Assembly: GCA_023376005.1 (NCBI GenBank)
Contig: CM042145.1
Coordinates: 60,502,643-60,566,642, forward strand
DNA: 64,000 nt
Direction of reading: 5' to 3'
Source of the DNA: Doryteuthis pealeii
Lineage: Eukaryota > Mollusca > Cephalopoda > Myopsida > Loliginidae
Shown one piece after another: positions 52,522-60,975 of the stretch. The notes under the pieces are model-generated. The model was not told where the DNA came from. It ran no database searches and saw only the letters and a program-made list of their open reading frames with translations. Both the position numbers and the translations under genes were made by a program. Position 1 is the stretch's first letter; the number at the start of each line of letters is the position of its first letter.

Positions 52522-52632
52522 CTTGCTTAGATGTGACACAAGGCCAGAAGTATGAGGCACCCAATGAGAATCGAACTTATCAACAATAGTTTGCGAATCT
52601 ATCTTGCTAACTGTTAAACCACGTGACGTGCC
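52522..52632 (-). mobile_element. SINE-C copy 2 of a tandem pair
   Basis: Minus strand: GGGCACGTCACGTGGTTTAA-CAGTTAGC, then AAGTTCGATTCTCATTGG. Same orientation as copy 1 and directly adjoining it (the boundary is about 2 bases). The tail is shorter. Confidence 0.72.
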
Positions 52633-52639
52633 CACATCA

Positions 52640-52830
52640 TTTAAGTATACCCTACGAAGGTCGATATACCATTAAGCGAAGAAGCGAAACCATATTCACA
52701 GTTTAGTTATTCTGACTTCTACGTCACAATTCCATCTTCCAGGAACTTATTTTTTAAATTTTCTCAAAAACCAAATTATCTTACTGCTATTTTCAATCTT
52801 CCAAGTAATTAAGTTATGTATTATTGGAAT
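52640..52830. other. short intergenic stretch
   Basis: 'CTACGAAGGTCGATATACCA' followed by 'TTAAGCG' recalls the R3-like head motif; nothing else. Confidence 0.35.
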
Positions 52831-52834
52831 TTTT

Positions 52835-53102
52835 CGGACTATTGTCCTCGTCTTTATTGTTATCTGCACTACGTTTCGGTCGATGTGCACCCCCCGGCCC
52901 TCTTCAGGTATTTCTTGTCGAACTCTGAAACCTTCTTGTCGTAATCGAGACCCTTCTCGGAACTTTGAACCCTACTCAGAGAAGGTTCCAGATTTCTAGA
53001 AGGTTCCCAAGTCTCACAAGAAATACCTGAAGAAGGCCGAAGGTCACATCGGTCGAAACGTAGTACAGATAACAATAAAGATGAGGACAAGTGTCCTAAT
53101 AA
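52835..53102. mobile_element. PLE-like foldback with two hammerhead-like motifs
   Basis: ~85-base arms 52835-52920 and 53017-53102 in inverted orientation with a ~96-base loop. Motifs: minus 52907-52873 and plus 53027-53059 (CTGAAGA, A, GGCCGA, 8-base loop, TCGGTC, GAAAC). The stem pairs with one G-T wobble. Loop phrases 'GAAGGTTCC' repeat. Same architecture as 37939-38228. Confidence 0.8.
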
Positions 53103-53109
53103 TTCAAAT

Positions 53110-53615
53110 AATACAAATTATCTAGCCTCATCTCAAAAATGAAGAGAAAAAATTAAATTTTCTCATTAAAATAATTATCTAATAACCAAAATGAATTGTT
53201 ATTCAAAATAAGAAATAATAGCATTCATTTCGTACACCATCCGTTTCAGATTTCCTTATATATACCAATATAAACACAAAGCTTTAAGTAAATGATAACC
53301 TTCAAAACCAACCACAAAACATCCCTTAATTTTATTTTATTTATTCATTATCATTTATTTTATTTTTGTGTTTATCTTTATTTATTTTTTTTTTTTTGGC
53401 AAAACGTTTCTTCTATCAAAACGTGCGAAAACTTCTTTTTTCAACACGCCAAAAAATTGCGTCTCGTTTATTTGATAAAATGAAATAAAATTAATGAGTT
53501 TCTATTTAACGAATTTATTGTAGGCCTTGGCTGACTATTAAAATCATTGTATTTTTTAATATTTTTCACTAAGATTCCAGAAATGTATCGTAAACGTGAA
53601 ATCTTGCATTAAATA
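53110..53615. other. intergenic, no gene seen
   Basis: AT-rich; nothing recognised. Confidence 0.45.
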
Positions 53616-53619
53616 ATAA

Positions 53620-54077
53620 CTAACAGGGCCTGTAGATATACCTCAGTATGATAATTTAATTATTGGAACGTTTGATGTTTTCTTAAGAGCTATTTCAAAA
53701 TAGTTCAATATGTAAAAAGGATAATAATCTTGATTTAACTCTCTCTCACGCATTTTTCCTTCTTTCCTTCATATTTTATTAAGACTGATTTGCGTTATCG
53801 TTTCCAGATCACTAGCCTCTCTTTCTGCCACTCTTTCTTTCTTGTTTTTTTCTGTGTCGCATGTCCCTTTTTTCCCTTTCTTTATAGTAAAAACGGAATG
53901 GTCCATTATTTAGCTGAGATGACGATACTTATAAGAAATAATACGGCGGATAAGCTACACCAGATAATCAGGGTATACATTTTTGCATTTCATCTTGGAC
54001 GGTCTCATTTTTAACCAGAAGGTGTTGCCAGATGATAACGTCCGTACAATTAATGAACACGAGTATTAATATATAGA
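53620..54077 (-). mobile_element. Helitron-2 non-autonomous copy, near complete
   Basis: Minus strand starts TCTATATATTAATACTCGTG at 54077 (T follows on the plus strand, so A precedes). The 3' end is CTAA-like rather than CTAG: the plus strand shows CTAACAG where others have CTAGCAG. Hairpin CTGTAGATATACCTCAG is decayed. 458 bases. The 74-residue frame inside is spurious. Confidence 0.82.
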
Positions 54078-54284
54078 TTCTTTTCGGGACAGTTAATGCC
54101 AACTCAAATCATTTTGATAAACGTGTCAGGTTGCTTATAGTAACTGCTGTTGCTTAAGTAGTCACCCAATTAAACATTGACTAGGCTCATCGCTGCTTAA
54201 CGTCAATGATCTGGCGGGAAACTGTGCTTTCGTAATTGTTAATTTTGATAAGAGATTATTTTTAATTGAATTAATACTATTTAA

Positions 54285-54518
54285 ATAAAAGTCGTCGGGG
54301 CGGCCTAATGTCGGTATCAGCGAGGGAGTCTATCCCCCTTTCAATAGCGTGAGACAAGGAGATTATTTTAGCATCTGAGGTGGAGTGCCACACCTACCAT
54401 CAGCTCCTCACTTTAACGCACAGATCCCTGTGCTACTTATTCGCTGAGTTGGCGAGAGCCAGTATCGAACTAGGAACCTTGTGGTTTCTTACCGAACGCT
54501 TTACCGACTGAGCTAACC
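54285..54518 (-). mobile_element. SINE-B, full-length copy
   Basis: Minus strand: 'GGTTAGCTCAGTCGGTAAAG' (A box), AGTTCGATACTGG (B box), then 'AACTCAGCGAATAAGTAGCA', 'GTAAAGTGAGGAGCTGATGG', 'GGTGTGGCACTCCACCTCAG' and 'CCGACATTAGGCCGCCCCGA'. Confidence 0.85.
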
Positions 54519-54549
54519 TAAGTGATTATTAAATGTCCTTTTGTTGCGT

Positions 54550-54965
54550 AGGGACCGCTCTGGTTGTAATAGTAGTCGTTAGTAGTAGTAGCCGTCGTTA
54601 GTTCAGAAACAACATACGCAAGTCGTATAGTCGAAAAGGGGTTGTTTATTTATTTCTAGACTCGTGGGTTCTTTTTCGGAGAGAGTGAGGGTAAAGTCAA
54701 GTTATTCTATCGTAAATCACGTTCAGACGCGCTGTTCGTTGCTAACCTAGATATCTTACGACGGAACCCAACAAACGCATCCGACCCTCCTCGGGTCTGT
54801 CGAAAAAAGAGCGAGTTTTCTTTACTTCTGTTTGTGGTCAGGGGGTGAGGTAAGGTCACTTCCGCTACTCCGCAGAAACTGGGACTTCCGCTTTTATTTT
54901 CAACTCTAGTTCCGGGTTCATGGGTCGGTCAATGGCTGGGTCCCGTTGAGTGTTTACCGTTCCAA
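54550..54965. other. CpG-richer unexplained segment
   Basis: Higher G+C and clearly more CpG than its surroundings ('CACGTTCAGACGCGCTGTTC', 'ACGACGGAACCCAACAAACG', 'CGACCCTCCTCGGGTCTGTC'). No open frame of note, no A/B boxes and no terminal repeats that I can find. It could be a young insertion, a long terminal repeat, or an unmethylated promoter-like region. Confidence 0.4.
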
Positions 54966-55124
54966 ACTTTAACCACTCTTTGTTCTTATTTTTTTCTTTT
55001 CTTTCTCCAGAAATCCAATTACCGTTTGCTTTTCAATCCCCAAATTCCCTGTAGACCATAATAATTATGCTACACTTTTTTTTACAACGTTATATTTGTA
55101 AAACTTTACAAATATGATACTAAA

Positions 55125-55184
55125 CTAGCAATAATATGCGCCCACCCGGCGCAAGTATTTAAGTTTGAATGTAACAGAATATTA
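55125..55184 (-). mobile_element. Helitron-1 3'-end fragment
   Basis: Minus strand ends with hairpin TGCGCCGGGTGGGCGCA (plus 55137-55153) and CTAG at 55125, followed by T. The other end is cut exactly where a Helitron-2 3' end begins. Confidence 0.82.
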
Positions 55185-55548
55185 CTAGCAGAACCTGTGG
55201 ATATACCACAGTATGATAATAAAAATTATCACAACATTTGATATGTCTTTTAAGAGCTATTGCGATAATTCAACAGGTAAAAACTATAATAATCTTGATT
55301 TAATTCACTCTCACTCTTTTTTTCTTTCTTTCTTTCGTTCTTTCTATTATGATTAATTGAAACAGATAAACGTTATCGGTTCCGCGCACTCATCTCTCTG
55401 TCTCTCTGTCTCTATCTCTGTCTCTCTGTCTCTATCTCTGTCTCTCTGTCTCTATCTCTGTCTCTCTGTGTCTGTCTCTGTCTCTGTGTCTCCCCTCTCA
55501 CTCTCTCTCCCCTCTCACTCTCTCTCCCCCTCTCACTCTCTCTCTCCC

Positions 55549-55582
<34 letters not shown>

Positions 55583-56013
55583 CCTCTCTCTCTCACTCTC
55601 TCTCTCCCCTCTCTCTCCCCCTCTCACTCTCTCTCTCCCTCTCTCTCTCCCCTCTCACTCCCTCTCACTCTCTCTCTCCCCTCTCTCTCCCCCTCTCTCT
55701 CTCTCTCTCTCTCCCTCTCTCTCTCTCTCCCCTCTCTCCCCTCTCACTCTCCTCCCCTCTCACCCTCTCACCCTCTCCCTCACCCTCTCCCTCTCACCCT
55801 CTCACCCTCTCCCTCTCACCCTCTCCCTCTCCCCTCTCCCTCTCCCTCTCTCCCTCTCCCTCTCCCCCTCTCTCTCCCCCTCCCTCTCACCCTCTCTCTC
55901 CCCTCTCTCCCCCTCTCTCTCCCCCTCTCTCCCCTCTCTCTCCCCCTCCCTCTCATTATATTATTGCATGATAACAGTCGTACAAAATAGGAACACGAGT
56001 ATTAATATATAGA
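55185..56013 (-). mobile_element. Helitron-2 with giant pyrimidine expansion
   Basis: 3' end CTAG at 55185-55188 (minus), hairpin CTGTGGATATACCACAG (about 55194-55210, perfect), 5' end TCTATATATTAATACTCGTG at 56013 after A. Without the expansion it would be about 300 bases, as sequence between the tract and the 5' end is also missing. The internal CT tract is about 560 bases. Confidence 0.88.
55393..55955. repeat. (CT)n / (CCCTCT)n pyrimidine array
   Basis: Near-pure pyrimidine: CTGTCTCTAT units first, then CCCCTCTCTCTCACTC units, then CCCTCTCACC units. Gives a spurious 204-residue S/L/P frame. Confidence 0.96.
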
Positions 56014-56425
56014 TATTGTCTCCCTGAACCTTACTGACTGGAGTTTGCAAAATGATAAACTTTGTGATTCTCCCTCTGGTTTACAATTCTAATGTTTTAA
56101 AAAGTCTAATGAAGCAATTAACGCTGTTTCCATCATTGGAAACTCTTGGGAGTCGCCATTATTAAGATCGGAATACACAGATACTTCGATCTAATTAGAT
56201 AGAAACATTGGACAAACACACAGGTGATTAGTAATTATAACAGTATATATCTAATAGATAAGGGCGTGTTTGGCACAAGGCAAAGTTTATTAAGTACAGA
56301 GTTCGAATTTGTCGTTTGGTGATTTAGGATACTAACCTCTCATCAAGGGACTTTAGTTTCTAAATAGCGCTTCCCAAGCTAAGCGTCATGGCGCACATGC
56401 TCGGTGAAATTTACCTCTGGGCACT

Positions 56426-56430
<5 letters not shown>
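56014..56430. other. intergenic, no gene seen
   Basis: A faint tRNA-like phrase ('GAGTTCGAATTTGTCG', about 56302-56317) may be a SINE-D B box; otherwise nothing. Confidence 0.35.

Positions 56431-56458
<28 letters not shown>
56431..56458. repeat. (TA)n microsatellite
   Basis: TA run bordering the PLE fragment. Confidence 0.95.
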
Positions 56459-56460
<2 letters not shown>

Positions 56461-56953
56461 CACACAATGTACAAATAGCGGATATGTGGGAGAAACATCA
56501 ACATCATTTAGACAAAGATTAAATAACCACAAATCCCCAATAAAATTAAAATCCCCGCATAGTACAATAGCACTTCACTTTAACACCATACCACACAACC
56601 TTACACACCTCAAATGCATTTTACTAGAACACGCATTTCCAACAACGCAATCTCGAAAAAAAAGCAGAAACTAAATGGATTCTAAAATTACAAAATCACG
56701 TGAGGGTACTGAACGCCGACATCGGAATACTCCATTATTATAAATATTTTTACAGACGCTGCCGCTGTCAATAACAACTAAGACAAAAGATCCGTTGAAC
56801 GAGCAACATTCATTTAAAAAAGGGTATCTAACGAACCCGAAAATTTATGATAACAAATAATAAAAAAATAAGTGAATCCAATACTCCATAACATCAAGTT
56901 CATTCATTTATTTTTAGATGCTTAGTAATAACGCCCAACTTAAAAAAAAAAAC
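56459..56953 (+). pseudogene. Penelope-like element 3' end with GIY-YIG-type endonuclease fragment
   Basis: Frame 56486-56674 reads 'GYVGETSTSFRQRLNNHKS', with upstream cysteine-containing 'CTQCTNS'. This matches the Y-(V/I)-G-(E/Q)-T ... R-x2-x-H block of the GIY-YIG endonuclease that follows the reverse transcriptase in Penelope-like retroelements. Further residues include 'ALHFNTIPHNLTHLKCILLE'. Frameshifts follow: a second frame, 'DSKITKSREG', continues to about 56850. The GIY half and the whole polymerase are missing, so it is dead. TA tracts flank it (56431-56458 and 56954-56970). Sequence from about 56605 onward is shared with the arms at 5861-6567. Confidence 0.78.
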
Positions 56954-56972
56954 ATATATATATATATATACC
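56954..56972. repeat. (TA)n microsatellite
   Basis: Short TA run after A8. Confidence 0.88.
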
Positions 56973-56984
56973 AACTGAAATAGA

Positions 56985-57110
56985 ATAAAGTTAAGTGTAG
57001 TCTTTTTATGTGCGTTCTTGTTTAGTTTCGTTAGTCTTTCTAATATTGTGTAATATATTTTTACATTAAAACTTAAATACTTGCGTGCAGAGGGTGCATA
57101 TTTTTGCTAG
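56985..57110 (+). mobile_element. Helitron-1 3'-end fragment
   Basis: 'TTAGTTTCGTTAGTCTTTCT', 'ACATTAAAACTTAAATACTT', a decayed hairpin TGCGTGCAGAGGGTGCA (57082-57098), and CTAG 57107-57110 followed by T. Confidence 0.82.
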
Positions 57111-57114
57111 TATT

Positions 57115-57848
57115 TCAGAATATAATTAAGCTTCATTTGATATCCTATAAAACCTCATGGAGTTGTGGGGTTTTATTTGATTTTATAATGTTGGATAGAC
57201 ACGGGTAGTATAAAGTTCATAATTACTAAAATGGCTCTGGACATTTTTACTTGAACATGAGACTTACTCTCCCGAGTTCCGAATTGATTGTCTATAGTCA
57301 AATAACCTTATCAGAATGTACACATAAAGTCACAACATTTTGGACAAAAATAACGCATTATTGACTAACAGAGAAAAAAAATCACATTTATCTTTTATAT
57401 TTGCCGACAAATGTTCGCGTTTATCATTGTGCTAAAGACTAAATTAGCTAGTTTGCTTACATCGTAAAGCTTTTGGGAAATATTGCTATTAGAGTAGACA
57501 CAGAGGGTAGTGTTGAATAACAGAGTTCAGATAGAATTGATCAAATAGCGTCAGAGAAGTAATAATAGATAAAAGAAATACTGACTGGATGACCATACAA
57601 TAAGTCATTTATGTATATCAGTTATTATTCTCGTAAAAACTGAAAACCAAAGAACGCATACACAGACACACATAATATAAATATCGTTATATCCTTCAAC
57701 TGATACTCCCAGTTTTTTTTTACTGTTGAAGCATTAGAAGTTAATCCAAGAAGTGTTCAACGTATCTCGTAAAGTATTGAGCATTAATAGTTGTAGAAAA
57801 TGTTTCGAGGCTCAAGTTCCCCTTTCTATAGGGGAGTTCTTTTTCTAC
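57115..57848. other. intergenic, no gene seen
   Basis: AT-rich, no recognised features. Confidence 0.45.
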
Positions 57849-57851
57849 AAC

Positions 57852-57862
57852 CACACACACAC

Positions 57863-57894
<32 letters not shown>

Positions 57895-57910
57895 TATATA
57901 TATATATATC
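57852..57910. repeat. (CA)n(TA)n compound microsatellite
   Basis: CA run then TA with one TT interruption. Confidence 0.95.
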
Positions 57911-58129
57911 AACTCTTCCCTCCTCCTTATCTTCCCCTCCCTCCTCCTTATCTTCCCCTGACATCAAACACACTACTACCAAGAACTTTATCCTCCCTTT
58001 GACCCACCCCTGATGTAGATGGTACTCTCAACCTCTCTCTACTTCCTGTAAACTATCCCCACACTTCATTCATGTCAGCCCCTATCCTCCCTCCCTTCAC
58101 TTCCGCTACTAACTCACCCTCCTCACCAC

Positions 58130-58300
58130 ATCACATGTACTCGCACGTAATTTTGCTTTCAATAAAAAGTCTTTGACTGAGGATGTCCGTATAAATCGGA
58201 CGAAACGTTTCAACTCTTAGATTTGTTTTGAGTTATCATTTCTTGTTCACTATCCTTTTACCTACCACATACTGTCGGATTCTACTACATCCATCCTACC

Positions 58301-58304
<4 letters not shown>
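58130..58304 (+). mobile_element. PLE-like terminal unit with a strong hammerhead-like motif
   Basis: 58177-58206 reads CTGAGGA, T, GTCCG, TATAAAT, CGGAC, GAAAC: a perfect 5-bp hairpin between intact boxes. An AATAAA lies about 15 bases upstream. The unit runs to a TA tract at 58305. No coding sequence recognised. Confidence 0.6.

Positions 58305-58331
<27 letters not shown>
58305..58331. repeat. (TA)n microsatellite
   Basis: TA run. Confidence 0.95.
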
Positions 58332-58334
<3 letters not shown>

Positions 58335-58445
58335 AAAAGTATATGAAAACAACACAATATGCTGTTAAAGTGAAAACATTTTATATCATATTCATAGTTT
58401 CGATTTATAAAAATCATCTTCAGAGCGTGTTTTTTTACTCCAGAC
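58332..58445 (-). mobile_element. TA-adjoining unit with hammerhead-like motif
   Basis: Minus 58423-58397: CTGAAGA, T, GATTT, TTAT, AAATC, GAAAC, a perfect 5-bp hairpin. This unit faces the one at 58130-58304 across the TA tract. Confidence 0.55.
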
Positions 58446-58760
58446 TAATCGAGATAGGAGACGAAAATAATATGAATTCAAAACGAAAACATTGATGTTG
58501 CAAAAAAGTTATGCAGTAGTTTCAAATATAAGCACATCCACCCACGCGTTTCTTGGTCAGCGACAGTCATGTATATGTTATTGTAACAGTTTTTGAAAAA
58601 AGACATATTTCAAATTCGACAATAAACGCATTCATTTTTTCAAACAGGGTGAGTATTAACCCGTTGATGGTAGGCCTGCAACGGATTTTTAGAAAATAAT
58701 TTTTATTTTATTATATTCAGTTTTTAATTTTTTTTTTTTAATTTCTCATATAAAGTAAAA
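58446..58760. other. intergenic, no gene seen
   Basis: AT-rich, no recognised features. Confidence 0.45.
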
Positions 58761-58762
58761 AA

Positions 58763-58763
<1 letters not shown>

Positions 58764-58820
<57 letters not shown>
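58764..58820. repeat. (TA)n microsatellite
   Basis: TA run with one TTA break. Confidence 0.95.
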
Positions 58821-58822
<2 letters not shown>

Positions 58823-59262
58823 TGACACATAAATATGTACACCACTAATATTTGTTTCAATGAAAATATAATTTCCCACTAAACCGACGACACTAGGATC
58901 TTTTCTTATTTTCAGTATGGAAGTATATAATGAAAACGGATATTATTAGGTATTATTTATTACCAAACTATAATACTGAACGTTTCTAACCAATGATTTA
59001 CATATGTGAAAAACCACATATGGACATATATAGAGAAACATTTAGAACCCCATACAAGGGATGGTTGAAAAGTTCATAGGCATAAACATTACTATGATAA
59101 CGACTTATACGCTGTTAAATACTTTTTACAAATGGGACACAAGCACTGTAACACCGACGGAGGAAGTGTGTGAACTTCAAGGTGGATTATGATGAAAAGT
59201 AAATTTCATTTGATCACGTTCCATAAAAGTATACTGTGTAAACTATGAAATTTAAAAACGAC

Positions 59263-59264
<2 letters not shown>
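58821..59264. other. intergenic, no gene seen
   Basis: No recognised features. Confidence 0.4.

Positions 59265-59265
<1 letters not shown>

Positions 59266-59296
<31 letters not shown>
59266..59296. repeat. (TA)n microsatellite
   Basis: TA run. Confidence 0.95.
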
Positions 59297-59300
<4 letters not shown>

Positions 59301-59406
59301 AGAAAGTCCGCAAAATGTATCGTTCTCAGAAAAAATGTTTTATTCCTTTTATTTCACATACGCAACACGTTTCAGATATTCTGGTATCTTCTTCAGGCTT
59401 TGATCA

Positions 59407-59408
<2 letters not shown>
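59297..59408 (-). mobile_element. TA-bounded unit with hammerhead-like motif
   Basis: About 110 bases exactly between two TA tracts. Minus 59396-59369: CTGAAGA, A, GATA, loop, TATC, T, GAAAC. Confidence 0.55.
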
Positions 59409-59449
<41 letters not shown>

Positions 59450-59570
59450 AGTTATGCGTGTTCCTGTAATTTTTCTGTTATATATATATATATATACACA
59501 CATAAGTTATGCGTGTTCCTGTAATTTTTCTGTTATATATATATATACACACACACAATAGAAATGTAAG
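59409..59570. repeat. (TA)n tracts with a duplicated 39-bp spacer
   Basis: TA runs at about 59409-59443, 59480-59496 and 59536-59547. The spacer 'CACATAAGTTATGCGTGTTC' and 'CTGTAATTTTTCTGTTATAT' occurs twice. Confidence 0.9.
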
Positions 59571-59607
59571 CATAAACAGTTTTTATCTTCAAGAAAATAA
59601 AAATACC

Positions 59608-59862
59608 ACAGGGCCTGGTTAGCTCAGTCGGTAGAGCATTTGGCTAGGAATCGTAAGGTTACTAGTTCGATACCGGCCCTCGCCAACTCAGCGTATGAGT
59701 AGCACAGGGATCTGTGCGGTAAAGTGAAGAGCTGATGGCAGGTGTGGCGCTCCACCTCAGATGCTAGAATAATCTCCTCTGTCTAGCGCTAGTGAAAAGG
59801 GGATAGACTCCCTCGCTGTATGGCTGATACCGACATTAGGCCGCCCCGACGACTTTTAGTTT
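59608..59862 (+). mobile_element. SINE-B, best full-length copy
   Basis: Head GGTTAGCTCAGTCGGTAGAG (A box about 59620-59632); B box GTTCGATACC at 59665-59674. The body follows: 'CCAACTCAGCGTATGAGTAG', 'CGGTAAAGTGAAGAGCTGAT', 'GGTGTGGCGCTCCACCTCAG' and 'TAGCGCTAGTGAAAAGGGG', ending 'GATACCGACATTAGGCCGCC'. The head keeps more tRNA likeness than the other SINEs here, but the anticodon arm does not pair well, so it is not a tRNA gene. Confidence 0.92.
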
Positions 59863-59948
59863 GAGCGGAGTTCGCCCCTAGCCTAAGGATAGTTGTGTCT
59901 AGCCACACTGAAGAGGCGTGAAATGCCGAAACACGTATCTGTGGATGA

Positions 59949-59950
<2 letters not shown>
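59863..59950 (+). mobile_element. PLE-like terminal piece with hammerhead-like motif
   Basis: 59908-59932: CTGAAGA, GGCGT, GAA, ATGCC, GAAAC, with no extra base before the stem here. A further short stem, TGTG/CACA, lies immediately upstream. Runs into a TA tract. Confidence 0.55.

Positions 59951-59991
<41 letters not shown>
59951..59991. repeat. (TA)n microsatellite
   Basis: TA run. Confidence 0.96.
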
Positions 59992-59997
<6 letters not shown>

Positions 59998-60088
59998 AAG
60001 AAATGTATGTAAGTAGAGAAGACAAGAAGTCAACAGCGCTTGGTTTGGAAATCGCATGGCAGAAAAAATTTCAGTTGCCAAGCACCGC

Positions 60089-60091
<3 letters not shown>

Positions 60092-60147
<56 letters not shown>
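60092..60147. repeat. (TA)n microsatellite
   Basis: TA run. The 100-base spacer from the previous tract holds 'CAGCGCTTGGTTTGG' and 'CCAAGCACCGCTG' as a short inverted pair near its ends. Confidence 0.95.
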
Positions 60148-60411
60148 GCGACTTGTATTTTCTCGTCTACATGATATAATGTAAAAATGTCAATATAAAA
60201 AGACAATTATGATCATCTGGTCGTGATATAATGTTTAGCAAGATAGTCAGTCTTTCAGATCTGAGTAGCAACATCTACGCACCAATTTGTCTGCCAGTCA
60301 TCGGGGGGGGGGCGGAAACAAAAGAATTTTATTTATATATTTATGATGTATTTTTTCTACAAAGATAATTGAAAAAAAGACGACCAGCACATCTGAGTCT
60401 CAACTTTTATA

Positions 60412-60893
60412 TAAGCAGGACCTTTTAATATACCATAGTGTGATGATGTAATCATTAAGACGTTTAATGTGTTTACTTAAGAGCTTTTGCAAAATAGTTC
60501 AATATGTAAAAAGTATAATAATCTTGATTTAACTCTCTCACTTTTTTTTCTTTTCTTGGTTCTTCATTTTTATCTTTTCATTGTGTTCGATTGAAACTAA
60601 TTAGTGTTTCGCTTCCGCGCGCTCACCCAATCTCTCTATCTTTTCCCTACACTCTTTCTTTCTTATGAATTTTCGGTGTAGCATGTCCTTTTTCTTCCGT
60701 TTCTTTATAATAAAAACATAATGGTTCATTATTTAGGTGAGATGACGACACTCAAAAAAATACGAATTTGTTGGATGAAGAACACCAGATAATTAGGGTT
60801 TACATTTTTGCTTTTCATTTTGGATTATTTGGACAGTCTCATTATCAACCAGAGGGTGTTGCAAGATGATAACGGTCGTACAATTGAGTAACT
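60412..60893 (-). mobile_element. Helitron-2 copy, both termini decayed
   Basis: Interior blocks are clear ('GATGATAACGGTCGTACAAT', 'TTGCAAAATAGTTCAATATG'). The 3' hairpin region 'AATATACCATAGTGTGATGA' is diverged and the start TC-TATATATT is recognisable only as part of 'CATCTATATATGAATAC' on the plus strand. Confidence 0.75.
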
Positions 60894-60975
60894 CTAACTA
60901 CATCTATATATGAATACTAAACATTTGATGCAATATTACTCTGATTTCCTAAAACACGTAGATATCTCTAGAAAA

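Noticed and set aside
55357..55971. 204-residue S/L/P-rich open frame
   Set aside because: It is the pyrimidine array inside a Helitron-2 copy. No non-repeat sequence of any length.
59608..59690. Functional tRNA gene
   Set aside because: A and B boxes are good but the anticodon and acceptor arms do not pair, and the sequence continues into a SINE body that occurs ten times in the window.
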